A stretch of DNA of 64,000 bases, from positions 1,364,001-1,428,000 of the forward strand of contig NZ_JBBCMA010000001.1 of assembly GCF_037152535.1 (NCBI RefSeq), in the 5' to 3' direction. The translations under genes were made by a program, and so were the position numbers. Of this stretch, positions 8,545-17,983 are shown piece by piece. The notes beneath the pieces were generated by a model. It searched no databases. It was not told where the DNA came from and saw only the letters and a list, made by a program, of their open reading frames with translations. This stretch comes from Leclercia sp. AS011 (lineage in GTDB: Bacteria > Pseudomonadota > Gammaproteobacteria > Enterobacterales > Enterobacteriaceae). Within the stretch, counting starts at the first letter, position 1. Every line of letters starts with the position of its first letter.

Positions 8545-9192
8545 ATGGATACGGTTCACTACATTATTGATAACTGGGGCTACCTGTTAACCCTGACGCT
8601 GCAACATCTCTGGCTGGTGGCGCTGGCCGTGGGCCTGGCCATCATCATCGGTGTGCCGCTGGGCATTCTGATCGTGCGCCACAAATGGCTGGCAACGCCG
8701 GTGCTGGGGATTGCCACCATCGTGCTGACCATCCCGTCCATTGCGCTGTTCGGCCTGATGATCCCGCTCTTTTCCATGATCGGTCAGGGTATTGGTGCCC
8801 TGCCCGCCATTACCGCGGTGTTTCTCTACTCGCTGCTGCCGATTGTGCGTAACACCCACACCGCCCTCGACAGCCTGCCACCCGGCCTGCGCGAAGCCGG
8901 GCGCGGGATCGGCATGACCTTCTGGCAGCGTCTGCGCTGGGTTGAAATCCCAATGGCGCTGCCGGTGATTTTCGGTGGCATCCGTACCGCCGTGGTGATG
9001 AACATTGGGGTGATGGCGATTGCCGCCGTCATCGGCGCGGGCGGGCTGGGCCTGCTGCTGCTTAACGGCATTGGCGGGAGCGATATTCGTATGCTGATTG
9101 CCGGTGCACTGATGATTTGTCTTTTAGCGATTGTGCTCGACTGGTTACTGCACCGTCTGCAGATCGTTCTGACTCCAAAGGGGATTCGATAA
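8545..9192 (+). CDS. osmW: osmoprotectant ABC importer permease OsmW
   Basis: A 215-residue permease with about five to six membrane segments, paralogous to OsmY in the same operon. Both carry SLLPIVRNT and a coupling loop of the form GIGMTxxQRLxxVEIP. With OsmY it would form the heterodimeric channel of the importer. It starts nine bases after osmX behind AAGGAGG, and its TAA overlaps the ATG of osmV by one base (TAATG), implying translational coupling. Confidence 0.88.
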   Translation: MDTVHYIIDNWGYLLTLTLQHLWLVALAVGLAIIIGVPLGILIVRHKWLATPVLGIATIVLTIPSIALFGLMIPLFSMIGQGIGALPAITAVFLYSLLPIVRNTHTALDSLPPGLREAGRGIGMTFWQRLRWVEIPMALPVIFGGIRTAVVMNIGVMAIAAVIGAGGLGLLLLNGIGGSDIRMLIAGALMICLLAIVLDWLLHRLQIVLTPKGIR

Positions 9193-10340
9193 TGATAAAA
9201 CTGGAAAACCTCACCAAACAATTTTCACAGAAAAATGGTCAGGCCATGAAGGCCGTGGACAACGTCAATCTCAACGTGCCTGAAGGGGAGATGTGCGTGC
9301 TGCTCGGCCCGTCCGGCTGCGGCAAGACCACCACCCTGAAGATGATTAACCGTCTGATTACCCCGAGCAGCGGCAAGATCCTCATCAATGGTCAGGACAC
9401 CAGCGACATGGATACCGTCACCCTGCGCCGCAACATTGGCTACGTGATCCAGCAGATTGGTCTGTTCCCGAACATGACCATCGAAGAGAACATCACCGTT
9501 GTGCCGCGGATGCTGGGCTGGGACAAAGCCCGCTGTAAAACCCGCGCCGAAGAGCTGATGGATATGGTGGCGATGGATCCGCATAAATTCCTCAACCGCT
9601 ATCCGCGCGAAATGTCCGGCGGCCAGCAGCAGCGTATCGGCGTGATCCGCGCCCTGGCGGCGGATCCGCCGGTACTGCTGATGGATGAGCCGTTCGGCGC
9701 GGTCGACCCGATTAACCGCGAGGTGATCCAGAACCAGTTCCTCGAGATGCAGCGCAAGCTGAAAAAGACCGTGATGCTGGTGAGTCACGATATCGACGAG
9801 GCTCTGAAGCTTGGCGACCGCATCGCCGTCTTCCGCCAGGGGAAAATTGTCCAGTGCGCCAGCCCGGACGAACTGCTGGCCAAACCGGCGAACGAGTTTG
9901 TCGGCTCGTTTGTCGGCCAGGACCGGACCCTGAAGCGCCTGCTGCTGGTATCGGCCGGGGATGTGACCGACCAACAGCCGACCATCACGGTGCGCCCGGC
10001 CACGCCGCTGCCGGAGGCCTTCGCCACGATGGACGATAACGATATTCGTGCCGTGACCGTGGTGGATGAAAATGGCAAACCGCTGGGCTTTGTAAAGCGC
10101 CGGGAAGCGCGCCATGCCAGCGGCACCTGCGCCGATCTGATCCACCCGTTCCGCATGACCGGCAAGGCAGAAGACAACCTGCGCGTGGTGCTTTCCCGTC
10201 TGTACGAGAGCAACACCAGCTGGATGCCGATTGTCGATGAGGACGGGCGCTATAACGGGGAGATTTCCCAGGACTATATTGCGGAGTATCTCAGCTCTGG
10301 CCGTACCCGCCGGGCGCTGAATATTCATAGCGAGAGCTAA
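9192..10340 (+). CDS. osmV: osmoprotectant ABC importer ATPase OsmV
   Basis: A 382-residue ATPase. The nucleotide-binding domain (about 1-240) has Walker A GPSGCGKTT, the signature SGGQQQRIGV and Walker B LLMDEPFGAVD. A C-terminal half (about 255-375) looks like a pair of CBS domains, which in OpuA-type importers sense ionic strength or cyclic dinucleotides. The ATG at 9192 overlaps the osmW stop; an upstream in-frame extension is rejected because it would lie inside osmW. It is the last gene of the operon, followed by a GC-rich terminator. Confidence 0.9.
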   Translation: MIKLENLTKQFSQKNGQAMKAVDNVNLNVPEGEMCVLLGPSGCGKTTTLKMINRLITPSSGKILINGQDTSDMDTVTLRRNIGYVIQQIGLFPNMTIEENITVVPRMLGWDKARCKTRAEELMDMVAMDPHKFLNRYPREMSGGQQQRIGVIRALAADPPVLLMDEPFGAVDPINREVIQNQFLEMQRKLKKTVMLVSHDIDEALKLGDRIAVFRQGKIVQCASPDELLAKPANEFVGSFVGQDRTLKRLLLVSAGDVTDQQPTITVRPATPLPEAFATMDDNDIRAVTVVDENGKPLGFVKRREARHASGTCADLIHPFRMTGKAEDNLRVVLSRLYESNTSWMPIVDEDGRYNGEISQDYIAEYLSSGRTRRALNIHSES

Positions 10341-10347
10341 TACTGTA

Positions 10348-10370
10348 AGCCGGGCCCTGCCCGGCTCTTT
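10348..10370 (+). terminator. Rho-independent terminator after osmV
   Basis: AGCCGGG (10348-10354) and CCCGGCT (10360-10366) form a perfect 7-bp stem with a 5-base loop, followed by CTTT. It lies eight bases after the osmV stop. Confidence 0.65.
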
Positions 10371-10432
10371 ACGTTGCTAACCCCACGATTTCCCCGCACA
10401 ATATTGTATCTTTCCTGTTTGTGCGTATCTCC

Positions 10433-11743
10433 ATGCATCGACTTCATGCTTACCCTGACATCCGCGCGATGTTTCGCAGGCTGCTGATTGCCACCGTGAC
10501 CGGCGTACTGGCTGCGCTGGCCGTGGCACTGTTCCGTCACGCCATGACTCTGCTGGAGTGGCTGTTCCTGAGTAACGAAAGCGGCAGCCTGGTGAATGCC
10601 GCCAGTACGCTTGCGCCCTGGCGACGCGCGCTGACGCCCGTGCTGGGTGGGCTGGCGGCGGGGTTGCTGCTGTGGGGCTGGCAGCGGATGACCGCTCAGC
10701 GCCCGCATGCCCCCACCGACTATATGGAGGCGCTGGAGACGGACGACGGACAGTTTGACTACGGTGCAAGCCTGGTGAAATCCCTCGCATCGTTACTGGT
10801 GGTCGCCAGCGGAAGCGCCATTGGTCGTGAAGGGGCGATGATCCTGCTGGCCGCCCTCGCCGCCTCGTTTTTCGCCCGGCGGTTTACGCCAAAATCAGAA
10901 TGGAAACTGTGGATCGCCTGCGGAGCCGCCGCCGGGATGGCCAGCGCCTACCACGCCCCGTTAGCCGGTAGCCTGTTTATTGCCGAGATCTTATTTGGCA
11001 CCCTGATGCTGGCCTCGCTCGGCCCGGTGGTGATTGCCGCGGTGGTGGCGCTGCTCACCACCCGCCTGCTCAGTCCCGGGGCCACCACGCTGTATGAGGT
11101 GCATCTGAGCGAAGCGCTGACCGGGGTGGATTACGCCCTGATGGTCGGCATGGGCCTGCTGGCGGGCATCTGCGGCCCGGCGCTGATGTGGCTGATGGAC
11201 GTCAGTCACACCCTGTTTCTGCGCCTTAAACTCTCGCCGCCGTGGCAGCTGGCGCTGGGCGGGCTGATCGTCGGACTGCTGTCGCTGCTGACGCCCAAAG
11301 TGTGGGGCAACGGCTACAGCGTGGTGCAGGCGTTTCTGATCGCGCCGCCGCTGCTGTCGGTGATTGCTGGGGTATTCATCTGTAAGCTGCTGGCCGTCCT
11401 CGCCAGCAGCGGCTCGGGGGCACCGGGCGGGGTATTCACGCCGACGCTGTTTGTCGGCATGGCGACCGGGATGCTGTTTGCCCAGCTCTTTATGCTGTGG
11501 TTGCCCGGCGCTGACACTGCGGTTTTACTGGGACTGGCGGGGATGGCGACGTTGCTTGCCGCCACGACGCACGCACCGATCATGTCGGCGCTGATGGTCT
11601 GTGAAATGACCGGGCAGTATCTGCTGCTGCCCGGCTTGCTGATTGCCTGCGTGGTGGCGTCGGTCCTGTCGCGGACGTTACGCCATAACTCGATCTACGG
11701 ACAACACACTGCCGAGAGTCGAGAGGTCGATATAGTGCGCTAG
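10433..11743 (+). CDS. clcB: ClC-type chloride channel/transporter ClcB
   Basis: A voltage-gated ClC-family membrane protein of about 436 residues, very close to E. coli ClcB (YnfJ). ClC signatures visible are [11 protein letters not shown] (gating Glu region), [14 protein letters not shown] and the [16 protein letters not shown] segment near the C-terminus. In E. coli it works with ClcA in the extreme acid-resistance response as an electrical shunt. The start is uncertain: GTG 10421, ATG 10433 and ATG 10469 are all in frame; the last matches the E. coli N-terminus (MFRRLL), and none has a strong ribosome binding site. Its 3' end overlaps bioD2 on the other strand by 66 bases. Confidence 0.88.
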   Translation: MHRLHAYPDIRAMFRRLLIATVTGVLAALAVALFRHAMTLLEWLFLSNESGSLVNAASTLAPWRRALTPVLGGLAAGLLLWGWQRMTAQRPHAPTDYMEALETDDGQFDYGASLVKSLASLLVVASGSAIGREGAMILLAALAASFFARRFTPKSEWKLWIACGAAAGMASAYHAPLAGSLFIAEILFGTLMLASLGPVVIAAVVALLTTRLLSPGATTLYEVHLSEALTGVDYALMVGMGLLAGICGPALMWLMDVSHTLFLRLKLSPPWQLALGGLIVGLLSLLTPKVWGNGYSVVQAFLIAPPLLSVIAGVFICKLLAVLASSGSGAPGGVFTPTLFVGMATGMLFAQLFMLWLPGADTAVLLGLAGMATLLAATTHAPIMSALMVCEMTGQYLLLPGLLIACVVASVLSRTLRHNSIYGQHTAESREVDIVR

Positions 11744-12373
11744 GTCGCGCTGCTCTGCCCGGGGCAGATACGGCAGCTCGCCCACCAGCGGACCGGGCAG
11801 TTTTTTACTCAGCACGTCAATGATTTCGGCATAGTGGGCAAGGCCCGGGTTGATGCGGTTTGCCACCCAGCCAACCAGCGGCAGGCCGTCATTGGCGATG
11901 GCCTGCGCCGTCAGCAGGGCATGGTTAATACAGCCTTCCTGAATGCCCACCACCATCAGTACCGGGAGTTGCTCCTGCACCACCCACTCTGATAACGGGC
12001 GCAAATCATTCATCAGGCTGCGCCAGCCGCCGGTCCCTTCCACCACCACGTGATCGACCTGCTCGCTCAGGCTGGCGAGCCCGTCCGACAACAGGGTGTA
12101 ATTGACCCGCCCGCTGTGCGCCACGCTGCTCTCATCTTCACTGAGGGCAATCGGGTTGACGGCGTGATAAGGCAGTTCAATCGAGGAGACGCCTTGTAAT
12201 ACCAGCGCATCTTTATTGCGCAATCCCTCTGGCGTCTCTTTACTCCCTTTTGCTACCGGTTTGTACCCTGCAACGCGCTTACCGCTGGCCATCAGGGCTT
12301 GCAGTAAGGCGCGGGACACCACCGTCTTCCCGACAGAAGTATCAGTACCCGTTACAAAGAAACGCTTAAGCAT
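11678..12373 (-). CDS. bioD2: dethiobiotin synthetase homologue BioD2
   Basis: A 231-residue P-loop enzyme matching E. coli YnfK/BioD2 in length and sequence. The P-loop GTDTSVGKT (about 8-16) and the [20 protein letters not shown] segment are diagnostic. BioD forms dethiobiotin from 7,8-diaminopelargonate, CO2 and ATP in the cytoplasm; this paralogue lies outside the bio operon. The ATG at 12373 (MLKRFF) is chosen over a GTG one codon upstream by comparison with E. coli. It follows mlc on the same strand by 125 bases, with hairpins between, and its tail is convergent with and overlaps clcB. Confidence 0.92.
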   Translation of the reverse strand: MLKRFFVTGTDTSVGKTVVSRALLQALMASGKRVAGYKPVAKGSKETPEGLRNKDALVLQGVSSIELPYHAVNPIALSEDESSVAHSGRVNYTLLSDGLASLSEQVDHVVVEGTGGWRSLMNDLRPLSEWVVQEQLPVLMVVGIQEGCINHALLTAQAIANDGLPLVGWVANRINPGLAHYAEIIDVLSKKLPGPLVGELPYLPRAEQRDLAHYIDLSTLGSVLSVDRVMA

Positions 12374-12443
12374 CACTCACTCCACCGTTATGCTCTGGAA
12401 ATATAAATCAAGGAAATAATTCAGTGGAGGAAGTCTAAGGCAT

Positions 12444-12510
12444 GCGCTATCCGCTCAGTTTGAGATAGCGCAATTTTTGGTAAGACTACAGGGATCTGTT
12501 AACCCTGTAG
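12444..12510 (-). terminator. two hairpins between mlc and bioD2
   Basis: CTACAGGG (12486-12493) pairs with CCCTGTAG (12503-12510), enclosing the mlc stop codon. A second stem, GCGCTATC (12444-12451) with GATAGCGC (12464-12471), follows it on the mlc transcript. The T-tract of the second stem lies on the plus-strand side, so this may be an RNA-stabilising or weak termination structure rather than a classical terminator. Confidence 0.4.
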
Positions 12511-13719
12511 CAGACGGATCAGCAGGGAGCCGTTGTACATTGCGTCTTTCACCAGCGCCGCACCGGCCATCGTCCCCTGATTGGTAAACTGGGTGCTCTC
12601 CACCACGATATGTTTACTGTAGGCCGGAAGGGACTGCTGGCGGATGGAGTCGGCAATCGCCGGGAAGAGGACATCCGCTGCCTGGCTCAGGGGCGAGCCA
12701 ATCAGGATCTTTTGCGGATTAAAGAGGTTAACCATGATGGCAAGGATCCGCCCGACGTTGGTGCCGACGCCGGTAATGATATCTTTTGCCAGCAGATCGC
12801 CCTGCTGGGCGGCCGCACAGAGCGACTCCAGCGTCAGGGGCTGCCCGTGGAGCGTGGAGCTCATCGACTGGCTGAGACGGAGTTGGGCCAACTCCAGCAC
12901 GCTATCCACGCTGGCGATGGTCTCCAGACAGCCGTGGTTGCCGCAGTAACAACGCTTGCCGTAGGGATCGACCTGCGTGTGACCAATCTCCACCAGGCTG
13001 CTGCTCCCGGCGTGTAACAGGCGACCATCGGTGATCACCCCGGCCCCCACGTTGTGGTCAATCACCACCTGAATCACGTCCCGCGCCCCGCGTGACGCCC
13101 CAAACAGCGCCTCGGCCATGGTCCAGGCGCTGATGTCATGCTGAATATAGACCGGCACGCCGGTGTGGTTCTTCAGCACCTCGCCCAGCGGCATCTCTTT
13201 GACGTCGTCATAGAAGGGCATCCGGTGGACAATGCCGTTTTCGGTATCGATGATGCCGGGCATGGTGATGGCGATGGCGGTGAGACGCTCCAGCTTCTGC
13301 TGGTGGTGAATAAAGAATTGATCGATAAGCGCGGTGATCCGCACCTCAAGGGGCTGTTCGGCCTTCAGCGCCAGCGGGAGTTTATCCTCCACCACCAGCT
13401 TGCTGCTGAGGTCGCGCAGCGCCAGGTAGATCTCCCCCCGGCTGATGCGCAACGAGAGGTAGTGCCAGGCTTCGGTTTCCACCACCAGCCCCACCGCCGG
13501 ACGGCCACGGCTGCCCGGCTCCTGAATTTCCGTCTCCTGCACCAGATGCGCTTCGAGCATTTCTCGCACAATCTTGGTGATACTGGCAGGTGCCAGTTGC
13601 GCAAGGCGGGAAAGATCGATGCGCGAGACCGGCCCAAGCTGATCAATCAGGCGATATACCGCACCCGCATTGGTCTGCTTAATCTGATCGATATGCCCAG
13701 GCTGACTATCAGCAACCAC
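12499..13719 (-). CDS. mlc: ROK-family transcriptional repressor Mlc
   Basis: A 406-residue repressor, the exact length of E. coli Mlc (DgsA). The N-terminal winged helix-turn-helix (about 10-80: GAVYRLIDQLGPVSRIDLSRLA) binds promoters of ptsG, manXYZ, malT and ptsHI. The ROK domain follows. The structural zinc ligands known for Mlc fall at the same numbers: His247, Cys257, Cys259 and Cys264 (GHTQV, CYCGNHGC). Unphosphorylated EIICB-Glc sequesters Mlc at the membrane. The start is the second of two tandem GTG codons (13719), with AAGGGAG a few bases upstream, matching the E. coli GTG start. Confidence 0.95.
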   Translation of the reverse strand: MVADSQPGHIDQIKQTNAGAVYRLIDQLGPVSRIDLSRLAQLAPASITKIVREMLEAHLVQETEIQEPGSRGRPAVGLVVETEAWHYLSLRISRGEIYLALRDLSSKLVVEDKLPLALKAEQPLEVRITALIDQFFIHHQQKLERLTAIAITMPGIIDTENGIVHRMPFYDDVKEMPLGEVLKNHTGVPVYIQHDISAWTMAEALFGASRGARDVIQVVIDHNVGAGVITDGRLLHAGSSSLVEIGHTQVDPYGKRCYCGNHGCLETIASVDSVLELAQLRLSQSMSSTLHGQPLTLESLCAAAQQGDLLAKDIITGVGTNVGRILAIMVNLFNPQKILIGSPLSQAADVLFPAIADSIRQQSLPAYSKHIVVESTQFTNQGTMAGAALVKDAMYNGSLLIRLLQG

Positions 13720-13846
13720 CACGTACTCCCTTATTTTCGAGCTTCGAAATAAACTGTGGGCTATGGTGAAGCACTTCTACAGTAATCGTCAAATTTTTAC
13801 TTAGCCTTGTGATTTACAGCACATTTTTACCCGCTTTTTTTGCGGC

Positions 13847-14746
13847 TTAGCCGCCTGATGCAGCGTTAAGTAAAAGGTTTTTGAAACGTTGTGCCGCGGC
13901 GCTGAGCTCGTGGTGCTTCGACCATACCAGCCACATCTCGGAGATCGCGTCCGGTTCGGCTATCGCCACCCAGCGCATTTCGTTCAGCTGCAGGCGCTTG
14001 AACGACGCTGGCAGGATCGACACCCCCAGCCCCGCCGCCACCAGCCCGATAATGGTCATCGCCTCGCCCACCTCCTGGGTGATGATCGGCGTGACTCCGT
14101 AGCGGCGCAGCAGCCCCAGGATATCGTCATACAGGCCGGTGCCGACATGGGGGTCGAAAAAGACAAACGGCTCATGGGCCAGCTCCGCCAGCGAAACTGC
14201 AGGCTTAGCCGCCAGGGGGTGGTCCCGGTGGATCATCGCCAGCAGCGGCTCGCGCAGCACCCGCTGCCAGGCCAGGGTGTCCGGCAGTTGGGTATTCCGC
14301 ATCAGACCAAGGTCGAGGGAGCCTTCGCTCAGGGGGACGATCTGCTCCCGGGTGTTGATCTCCCGGGTCTGAATATGCACATCCGGCGAGAGGCGGCGAA
14401 ACGACGACAGGGTTTGCGAGATGGCGCGGATAAAGGGCGCGGAGGAGGTAAACCCAAGGCGCAGCTCCCCGGTTTCGCCATGGTGCAGGCGTTCTGCCCG
14501 GGCGGCCGCCTCGTCCACCTGGCTCAGGATCTGGCGACTGTCGGCCAGAAACTGGCGTCCTGCCGCCGTCAGCGCCACGCTACGGTTGGTGCGCGCCAGC
14601 AGACGCGCCCCAACCTGCTGCTCCAGAGCCTGAATCTGCTGGCTCAGCGGCGGTTGCGAGATATTCAGCCGCGCCGCCGCGCGTCCAAAATGCAGCTCCT
14701 CAGCGACGGCGACAAAGTAACGCAGATGACGAAGTTCGATATTCAT
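13847..14746 (-). CDS. ynfL: LysR-family regulator YnfL
   Basis: A 299-residue LysR-type regulator. The N-terminal winged helix-turn-helix (HLRYFVAVAEELHFGRAAARL, then SQPPLSQQIQALE, residues 5-60) is followed by a two-lobed effector domain (about 90-295). It is divergent from ynfM with a 122-base spacer, the same arrangement as in E. coli, so it probably controls that exporter. The inducer is unknown. Confidence 0.88.
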   Translation of the reverse strand: MNIELRHLRYFVAVAEELHFGRAAARLNISQPPLSQQIQALEQQVGARLLARTNRSVALTAAGRQFLADSRQILSQVDEAAARAERLHHGETGELRLGFTSSAPFIRAISQTLSSFRRLSPDVHIQTREINTREQIVPLSEGSLDLGLMRNTQLPDTLAWQRVLREPLLAMIHRDHPLAAKPAVSLAELAHEPFVFFDPHVGTGLYDDILGLLRRYGVTPIITQEVGEAMTIIGLVAAGLGVSILPASFKRLQLNEMRWVAIAEPDAISEMWLVWSKHHELSAAAQRFKNLLLNAASGG

Positions 14747-14868
14747 ACTTTCAACATATCATTTGAGATTATTAATATATTAGACAGAATATTTACATTT
14801 TCCTACTCTGATCCCTGTGGTCATACCCGTCACCAGAAATCACGGGGATGTTGAAGCAAGGAACTTAC

Positions 14869-16122
14869 GTGAGTCGTACAACAACGGCTGATATCGCCCC
14901 GACAGATGATATCGATCGCTTACCGGCCAAATCCCGGCCGGTGCAGTTAATCAAACGCGGCACCCCGCAGTTTATGCGCGTCACTCTGGCGCTCTTCTCC
15001 GCCGGACTCGCGACCTTTGCCCTGCTCTACTGCGTGCAGCCCATCCTGCCGGTATTATCCCAGGAGTTTGGCGTTACGCCCGCCAGCAGCAGTATCTCGC
15101 TCTCGATTTCCACCGGAATGCTGGCGGTGGGCTTACTCTTTACCGGCCCGCTGTCGGACGCCATCGGGCGTAAGCCGGTGATGGTTACCGCCCTGCTGCT
15201 GGCCTCGGTCTGTACCTTACTGTCAACCATGATGACCAGCTGGCACGGCATACTGATTATGCGTGCGCTGATCGGCCTCTCTCTTAGCGGCGTGGCGGCG
15301 GTGGGCATGACCTATCTCAGCGAGGAGATCCACCCCAGCTTTGTCGCCTTCTCGATGGGGCTCTATATCAGCGGGAACTCTATTGGCGGGATGAGCGGAC
15401 GGCTGCTGAGCGGGGTCTTTACCGACTTCTTCAGCTGGCGGATAGCGCTGGCGGCGATCGGCTGTTTTGCGCTGGCATCGGCGCTGATGTTCTGGAAAAT
15501 CCTGCCGGAATCACGCCACTTTCGCCCTACCGCGCTGCGGCCCAAAACGCTGCTGATTAACTTCCGCCTGCACTGGCGCGATCGGGGCCTGCCCCTGCTG
15601 TTCCTGACCGGATTCCTGCTGATGGGCTCGTTTGTCACCCTCTTCAACTACATTGGCTACCGGCTGATGCTCGCCCCCTGGCACCTGAACCAGGCGCTGG
15701 TCGGCCTGCTGTCCGTGGCCTATCTGACCGGCACCTGGAGTTCACCGAAAGCCGGGGCCATGACCACCCGCTTCGGACGCGGCCCGGTGATGCTGGCCTC
15801 AACGGCCATTATGCTGGCCGGGGTATTGTTGACCCTGTTGGGCAACCTGTGGGTGATTTTTGCCGGGATGCTGCTCTTCTCCGCCGGTTTTTTCGCTGCC
15901 CACTCGGTCGCCAGCAGCTGGATCGGCCCGCGCGCGCGTCGCGCCAAAGGCCAGGCGTCGTCGCTGTATCTGTTCAGCTACTATCTGGGCTCCAGCATCG
16001 CCGGGACGCTCGGCGGGGTATTCTGGCACCAGTATGGCTGGAACGGCGTGGGGGCGTTTATTGCGTTGATGCTGTGCGGGGCGTTGCTGGTGGGCAGGAG
16101 TCTTCATTGCCGTTTGAAATGA
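14869..16122 (+). CDS. ynfM: MFS transporter YnfM
   Basis: A 417-residue 12-helix major-facilitator protein of the inner membrane, nearly the same as E. coli YnfM. It carries the MFS loop 2-3 motif GPLSDAIGRKPVM and the C-terminal half pattern GPRARRAKGQASSLY. It is annotated elsewhere as an exporter of hydrophobic compounds, possibly arabinose or drugs, but the true substrate is not known. The GTG at 14869 (VSRTTT) with AAGGA (14858-14862) is preferred over an ATG at 14848 because it matches the E. coli start. It is divergent from ynfL. Confidence 0.9.
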   Translation: MSRTTTADIAPTDDIDRLPAKSRPVQLIKRGTPQFMRVTLALFSAGLATFALLYCVQPILPVLSQEFGVTPASSSISLSISTGMLAVGLLFTGPLSDAIGRKPVMVTALLLASVCTLLSTMMTSWHGILIMRALIGLSLSGVAAVGMTYLSEEIHPSFVAFSMGLYISGNSIGGMSGRLLSGVFTDFFSWRIALAAIGCFALASALMFWKILPESRHFRPTALRPKTLLINFRLHWRDRGLPLLFLTGFLLMGSFVTLFNYIGYRLMLAPWHLNQALVGLLSVAYLTGTWSSPKAGAMTTRFGRGPVMLASTAIMLAGVLLTLLGNLWVIFAGMLLFSAGFFAAHSVASSWIGPRARRAKGQASSLYLFSYYLGSSIAGTLGGVFWHQYGWNGVGAFIALMLCGALLVGRSLHCRLK

Positions 16123-16364
16123 GATCATGGTCTGGTGAGCACCCTTTCCCTGGCTTAAATTACGACTCCGTGCTGGTGCCTAACGAGTCAGGGGTTTATC
16201 GTTTTTAATCTTACCAAACTATTTATCAAGCATTATTAAACAATGGCTTAATGCACATTGTTCATTTACTCATTATGGCTTACAGGTTAGGCTTTAAATG
16301 GATTCTCCACATTAAACCCAAGGGAAAGAGAATATGGCAATTCCGTCTTATCCCGGGCGACAAG

Positions 16365-16694
16365 ATGATGACCGATGAAGATGTGATTACCTGGTACTGC
16401 GAACGCTTCAATAAGCCTGCCCTGATAACCAGGAAGACATGGCCCGTCTCCCTTGAAACAAGCCTCTCCACGGGTAATTACGTCTGGGCAAGTGAGACAG
16501 GGGCAGACATCATGAGTGAATATTTTAAACGCTTTGAAGTGGACCCTTCTAACTTCGACTTTTACAAATATTGGCCTGAGGAGACATTTATCCTTTACGC
16601 CTTATTTACTAGCGGAAAGGATGATGAAGCAGAACCCCTGACACTTGGCATGCTAGTTGAGTCTGCAAAAGCAGGCCGATGGTTGTATGACTGA
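16365..16694 (+). CDS. DUF1493 family protein
   Basis: A protein of about 109 residues with the DUF1493 pattern: DVITWYCERFNKPA at the start, SLSTGNYVWASETGADIM in the middle and PLTLGMLVESAKAGRWLYD at the end. The family is found in enteric accessory regions and is distantly acyl-carrier-protein-like; its function is unknown. Tandem ATGs at 16365 and 16368 are likely starts. The frame stays open upstream to 16251, and that extra 38 codons could be the remnant of a partner gene rather than part of this protein. A strong terminator overlaps its stop codon. Confidence 0.7.
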   Translation: MMTDEDVITWYCERFNKPALITRKTWPVSLETSLSTGNYVWASETGADIMSEYFKRFEVDPSNFDFYKYWPEETFILYALFTSGKDDEAEPLTLGMLVESAKAGRWLYD

Positions 16695-16719
16695 AAAGGG
16701 GCATTTTTGCCCCTTTTTT
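16694..16719 (+). terminator. Rho-independent terminator after the DUF1493 gene
   Basis: AAAAGGGGC (16694-16702) pairs with GCCCCTTTT (16709-16717) around a 6-base loop, and the T-tract continues to 16719. It is a strong, probably bidirectional structure. Confidence 0.85.
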
Positions 16720-16759
16720 ATATTCGTGCTCTGGTTGTAGTCAGGTCCGTCATTCTCCT

Positions 16760-17094
16760 TGTCTAAGAAGAGCTGGCTCTTATGCAATTAAGCGTGTCAT
16801 AGATGGTGCAATTAATCGTAATCTTGCTGAGACATCTCACATTCTTGAAGACATTGGATTAAAAGACCAAATCTGGAGCAAGGTAGAAGATTTTGCTAAT
16901 GAACATGGTGGTGAATTACCATCAAAAGAACAGCTTAAATCTATTGTTCACGATGAAATTGATTCCTTCTTTGAAAATGAAGCTCGTACTACTGGTCAGA
17001 AAATACAGGATTCTATTAAGGCAAGTGGTAATGTTGCCAAGAAATACAGTAATGCTGTAGCGGCCTACTTCAGTAGCAATCAGAGTCAAAATTA
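16760..17094 (+). pseudogene. 5'-truncated reading frame in the islet
   Basis: From about 16760 to a TAA at 17092-17094 the frame encodes some 110 residues of protein-like, helix-forming sequence (for example KRVIDGAINRN, HILEDIGLKDQIW, SKEQLKSIVHDEID) with AT-rich codon use unlike the flanks. No plausible start codon or ribosome binding site opens this frame, and it begins where the composition changes, so it looks like the C-terminal part of a gene cut when the islet end was formed. The family is not recognised. Confidence 0.45.
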
Positions 17095-17188
17095 AAACAT
17101 TCATCAGAGTAATATTAGCCTCCTATCTACTTGGAGGCTATATGATTTGTTTAAATAATGATTTTGTTGTTAATAAGGTGTTAGGACT

Positions 17189-17725
17189 ATGAGCGAATTG
17201 TTCCTGTCTGTATTTGGTGTTGCTGCTGCAATAGCTTTCATCTTCTATCGTATGGGCTACACACAGGGTCACAGAGGTGCTCATTGTGGTAATGCCACAC
17301 GTTCTATGGCTGAGCTTGAAAAAGCTGTTAACAGTGCTTCTATGGTGCTTAAATCAGAACGTGAAACTGCTGATTTCTATAGAACTAGATGTAAGAACTT
17401 TGATGAAATAAATGACTTGTTTAATGAGAATATGGAAATCATTGAGAAGAGCCTCAATAATATTAGAGGTGATGTAATTGAAGCTGATACTTTCAATAGA
17501 GAGTTATTGGAAAGTATGCATAAAGTTCAGCATTTCATTAAAAGTGTAGTTCTTATGAATGGTGAACAACTTGAACAGGCTGACTTTAGAATCTCCAGAG
17601 AAGAATACCAAAGACTCTCTGAAAGTTATCGTTCACACGATAAAGAAGAGATAGAAGGTGATATTCAATCTGCTGAAAGTAGAGGTAAACGTAACCGTGA
17701 TAGTTTCATGAATGCTTTAGAATAG
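17189..17725 (+). CDS. hypothetical membrane-anchored coiled-coil protein (islet)
   Basis: A 178-residue protein. An N-terminal membrane segment (about 4-20) is followed by GYTQGHRGAHCG and a long, highly charged helical region with coiled-coil character (about 40-150; MAELEKAVNSAS, NENMEIIEKSLNN). The C-terminus is hydrophilic. Codon use is AT-rich, like the rest of the islet. The family is not recognised; the single anchor and coiled coil resemble small phage or plasmid accessory proteins. A GCATCA/TGATGC hairpin begins at its stop codon. Confidence 0.6.
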   Translation: MSELFLSVFGVAAAIAFIFYRMGYTQGHRGAHCGNATRSMAELEKAVNSASMVLKSERETADFYRTRCKNFDEINDLFNENMEIIEKSLNNIRGDVIEADTFNRELLESMHKVQHFIKSVVLMNGEQLEQADFRISREEYQRLSESYRSHDKEEIEGDIQSAESRGKRNRDSFMNALE

Positions 17726-17737
17726 CATCAATGATGC

Positions 17738-17831
17738 CTAGAATCGATTTAAATAGTTTCCAATGACTTGCTTGGGTAGTATAGAGAAAACCCCGTAGAG
17801 AGCGTTCTGGGTGCCTTAAAATCGATTCTAG
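17738..17831. repeat. 16-bp inverted repeats flanking a 62-bp core
   Basis: CTAGAATCGATTTAAA (17738-17753) and TTAAAATCGATTCTAG (17816-17831) are inverted copies matching at 15 of 16 positions, each centred on ATCGAT. They lie just after the islet gene. Possible roles are recombinase accessory sites or binding sites for an islet regulator. The surrounding stretch 17726-18123 has no convincing gene; a 34-codon frame at 17851-17955 lacks a ribosome binding site. Confidence 0.5.
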
Positions 17832-17983
17832 AGCATGTTTACTGGCTATTATGAATATATGTCCTCTGAATAGTGCTCGGAAGAATTATATCGGAACTGG
17901 TGTACATACCAAGCGTAAGGGTTTCTTATTAAATACTCCCAGAAACAATAAATAAATATATATTTACTATAATACTCTTACTG

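Noticed and set aside
16251..16364. N-terminal extension of the DUF1493 protein
   Set aside because: The in-frame extension is not typical of the family and has no ribosome binding site; it may be the remnant of a neighbour.
17851..17955. A 34-codon plus-strand ORF in the islet noncoding stretch
   Set aside because: No ribosome binding site and no recognisable features.
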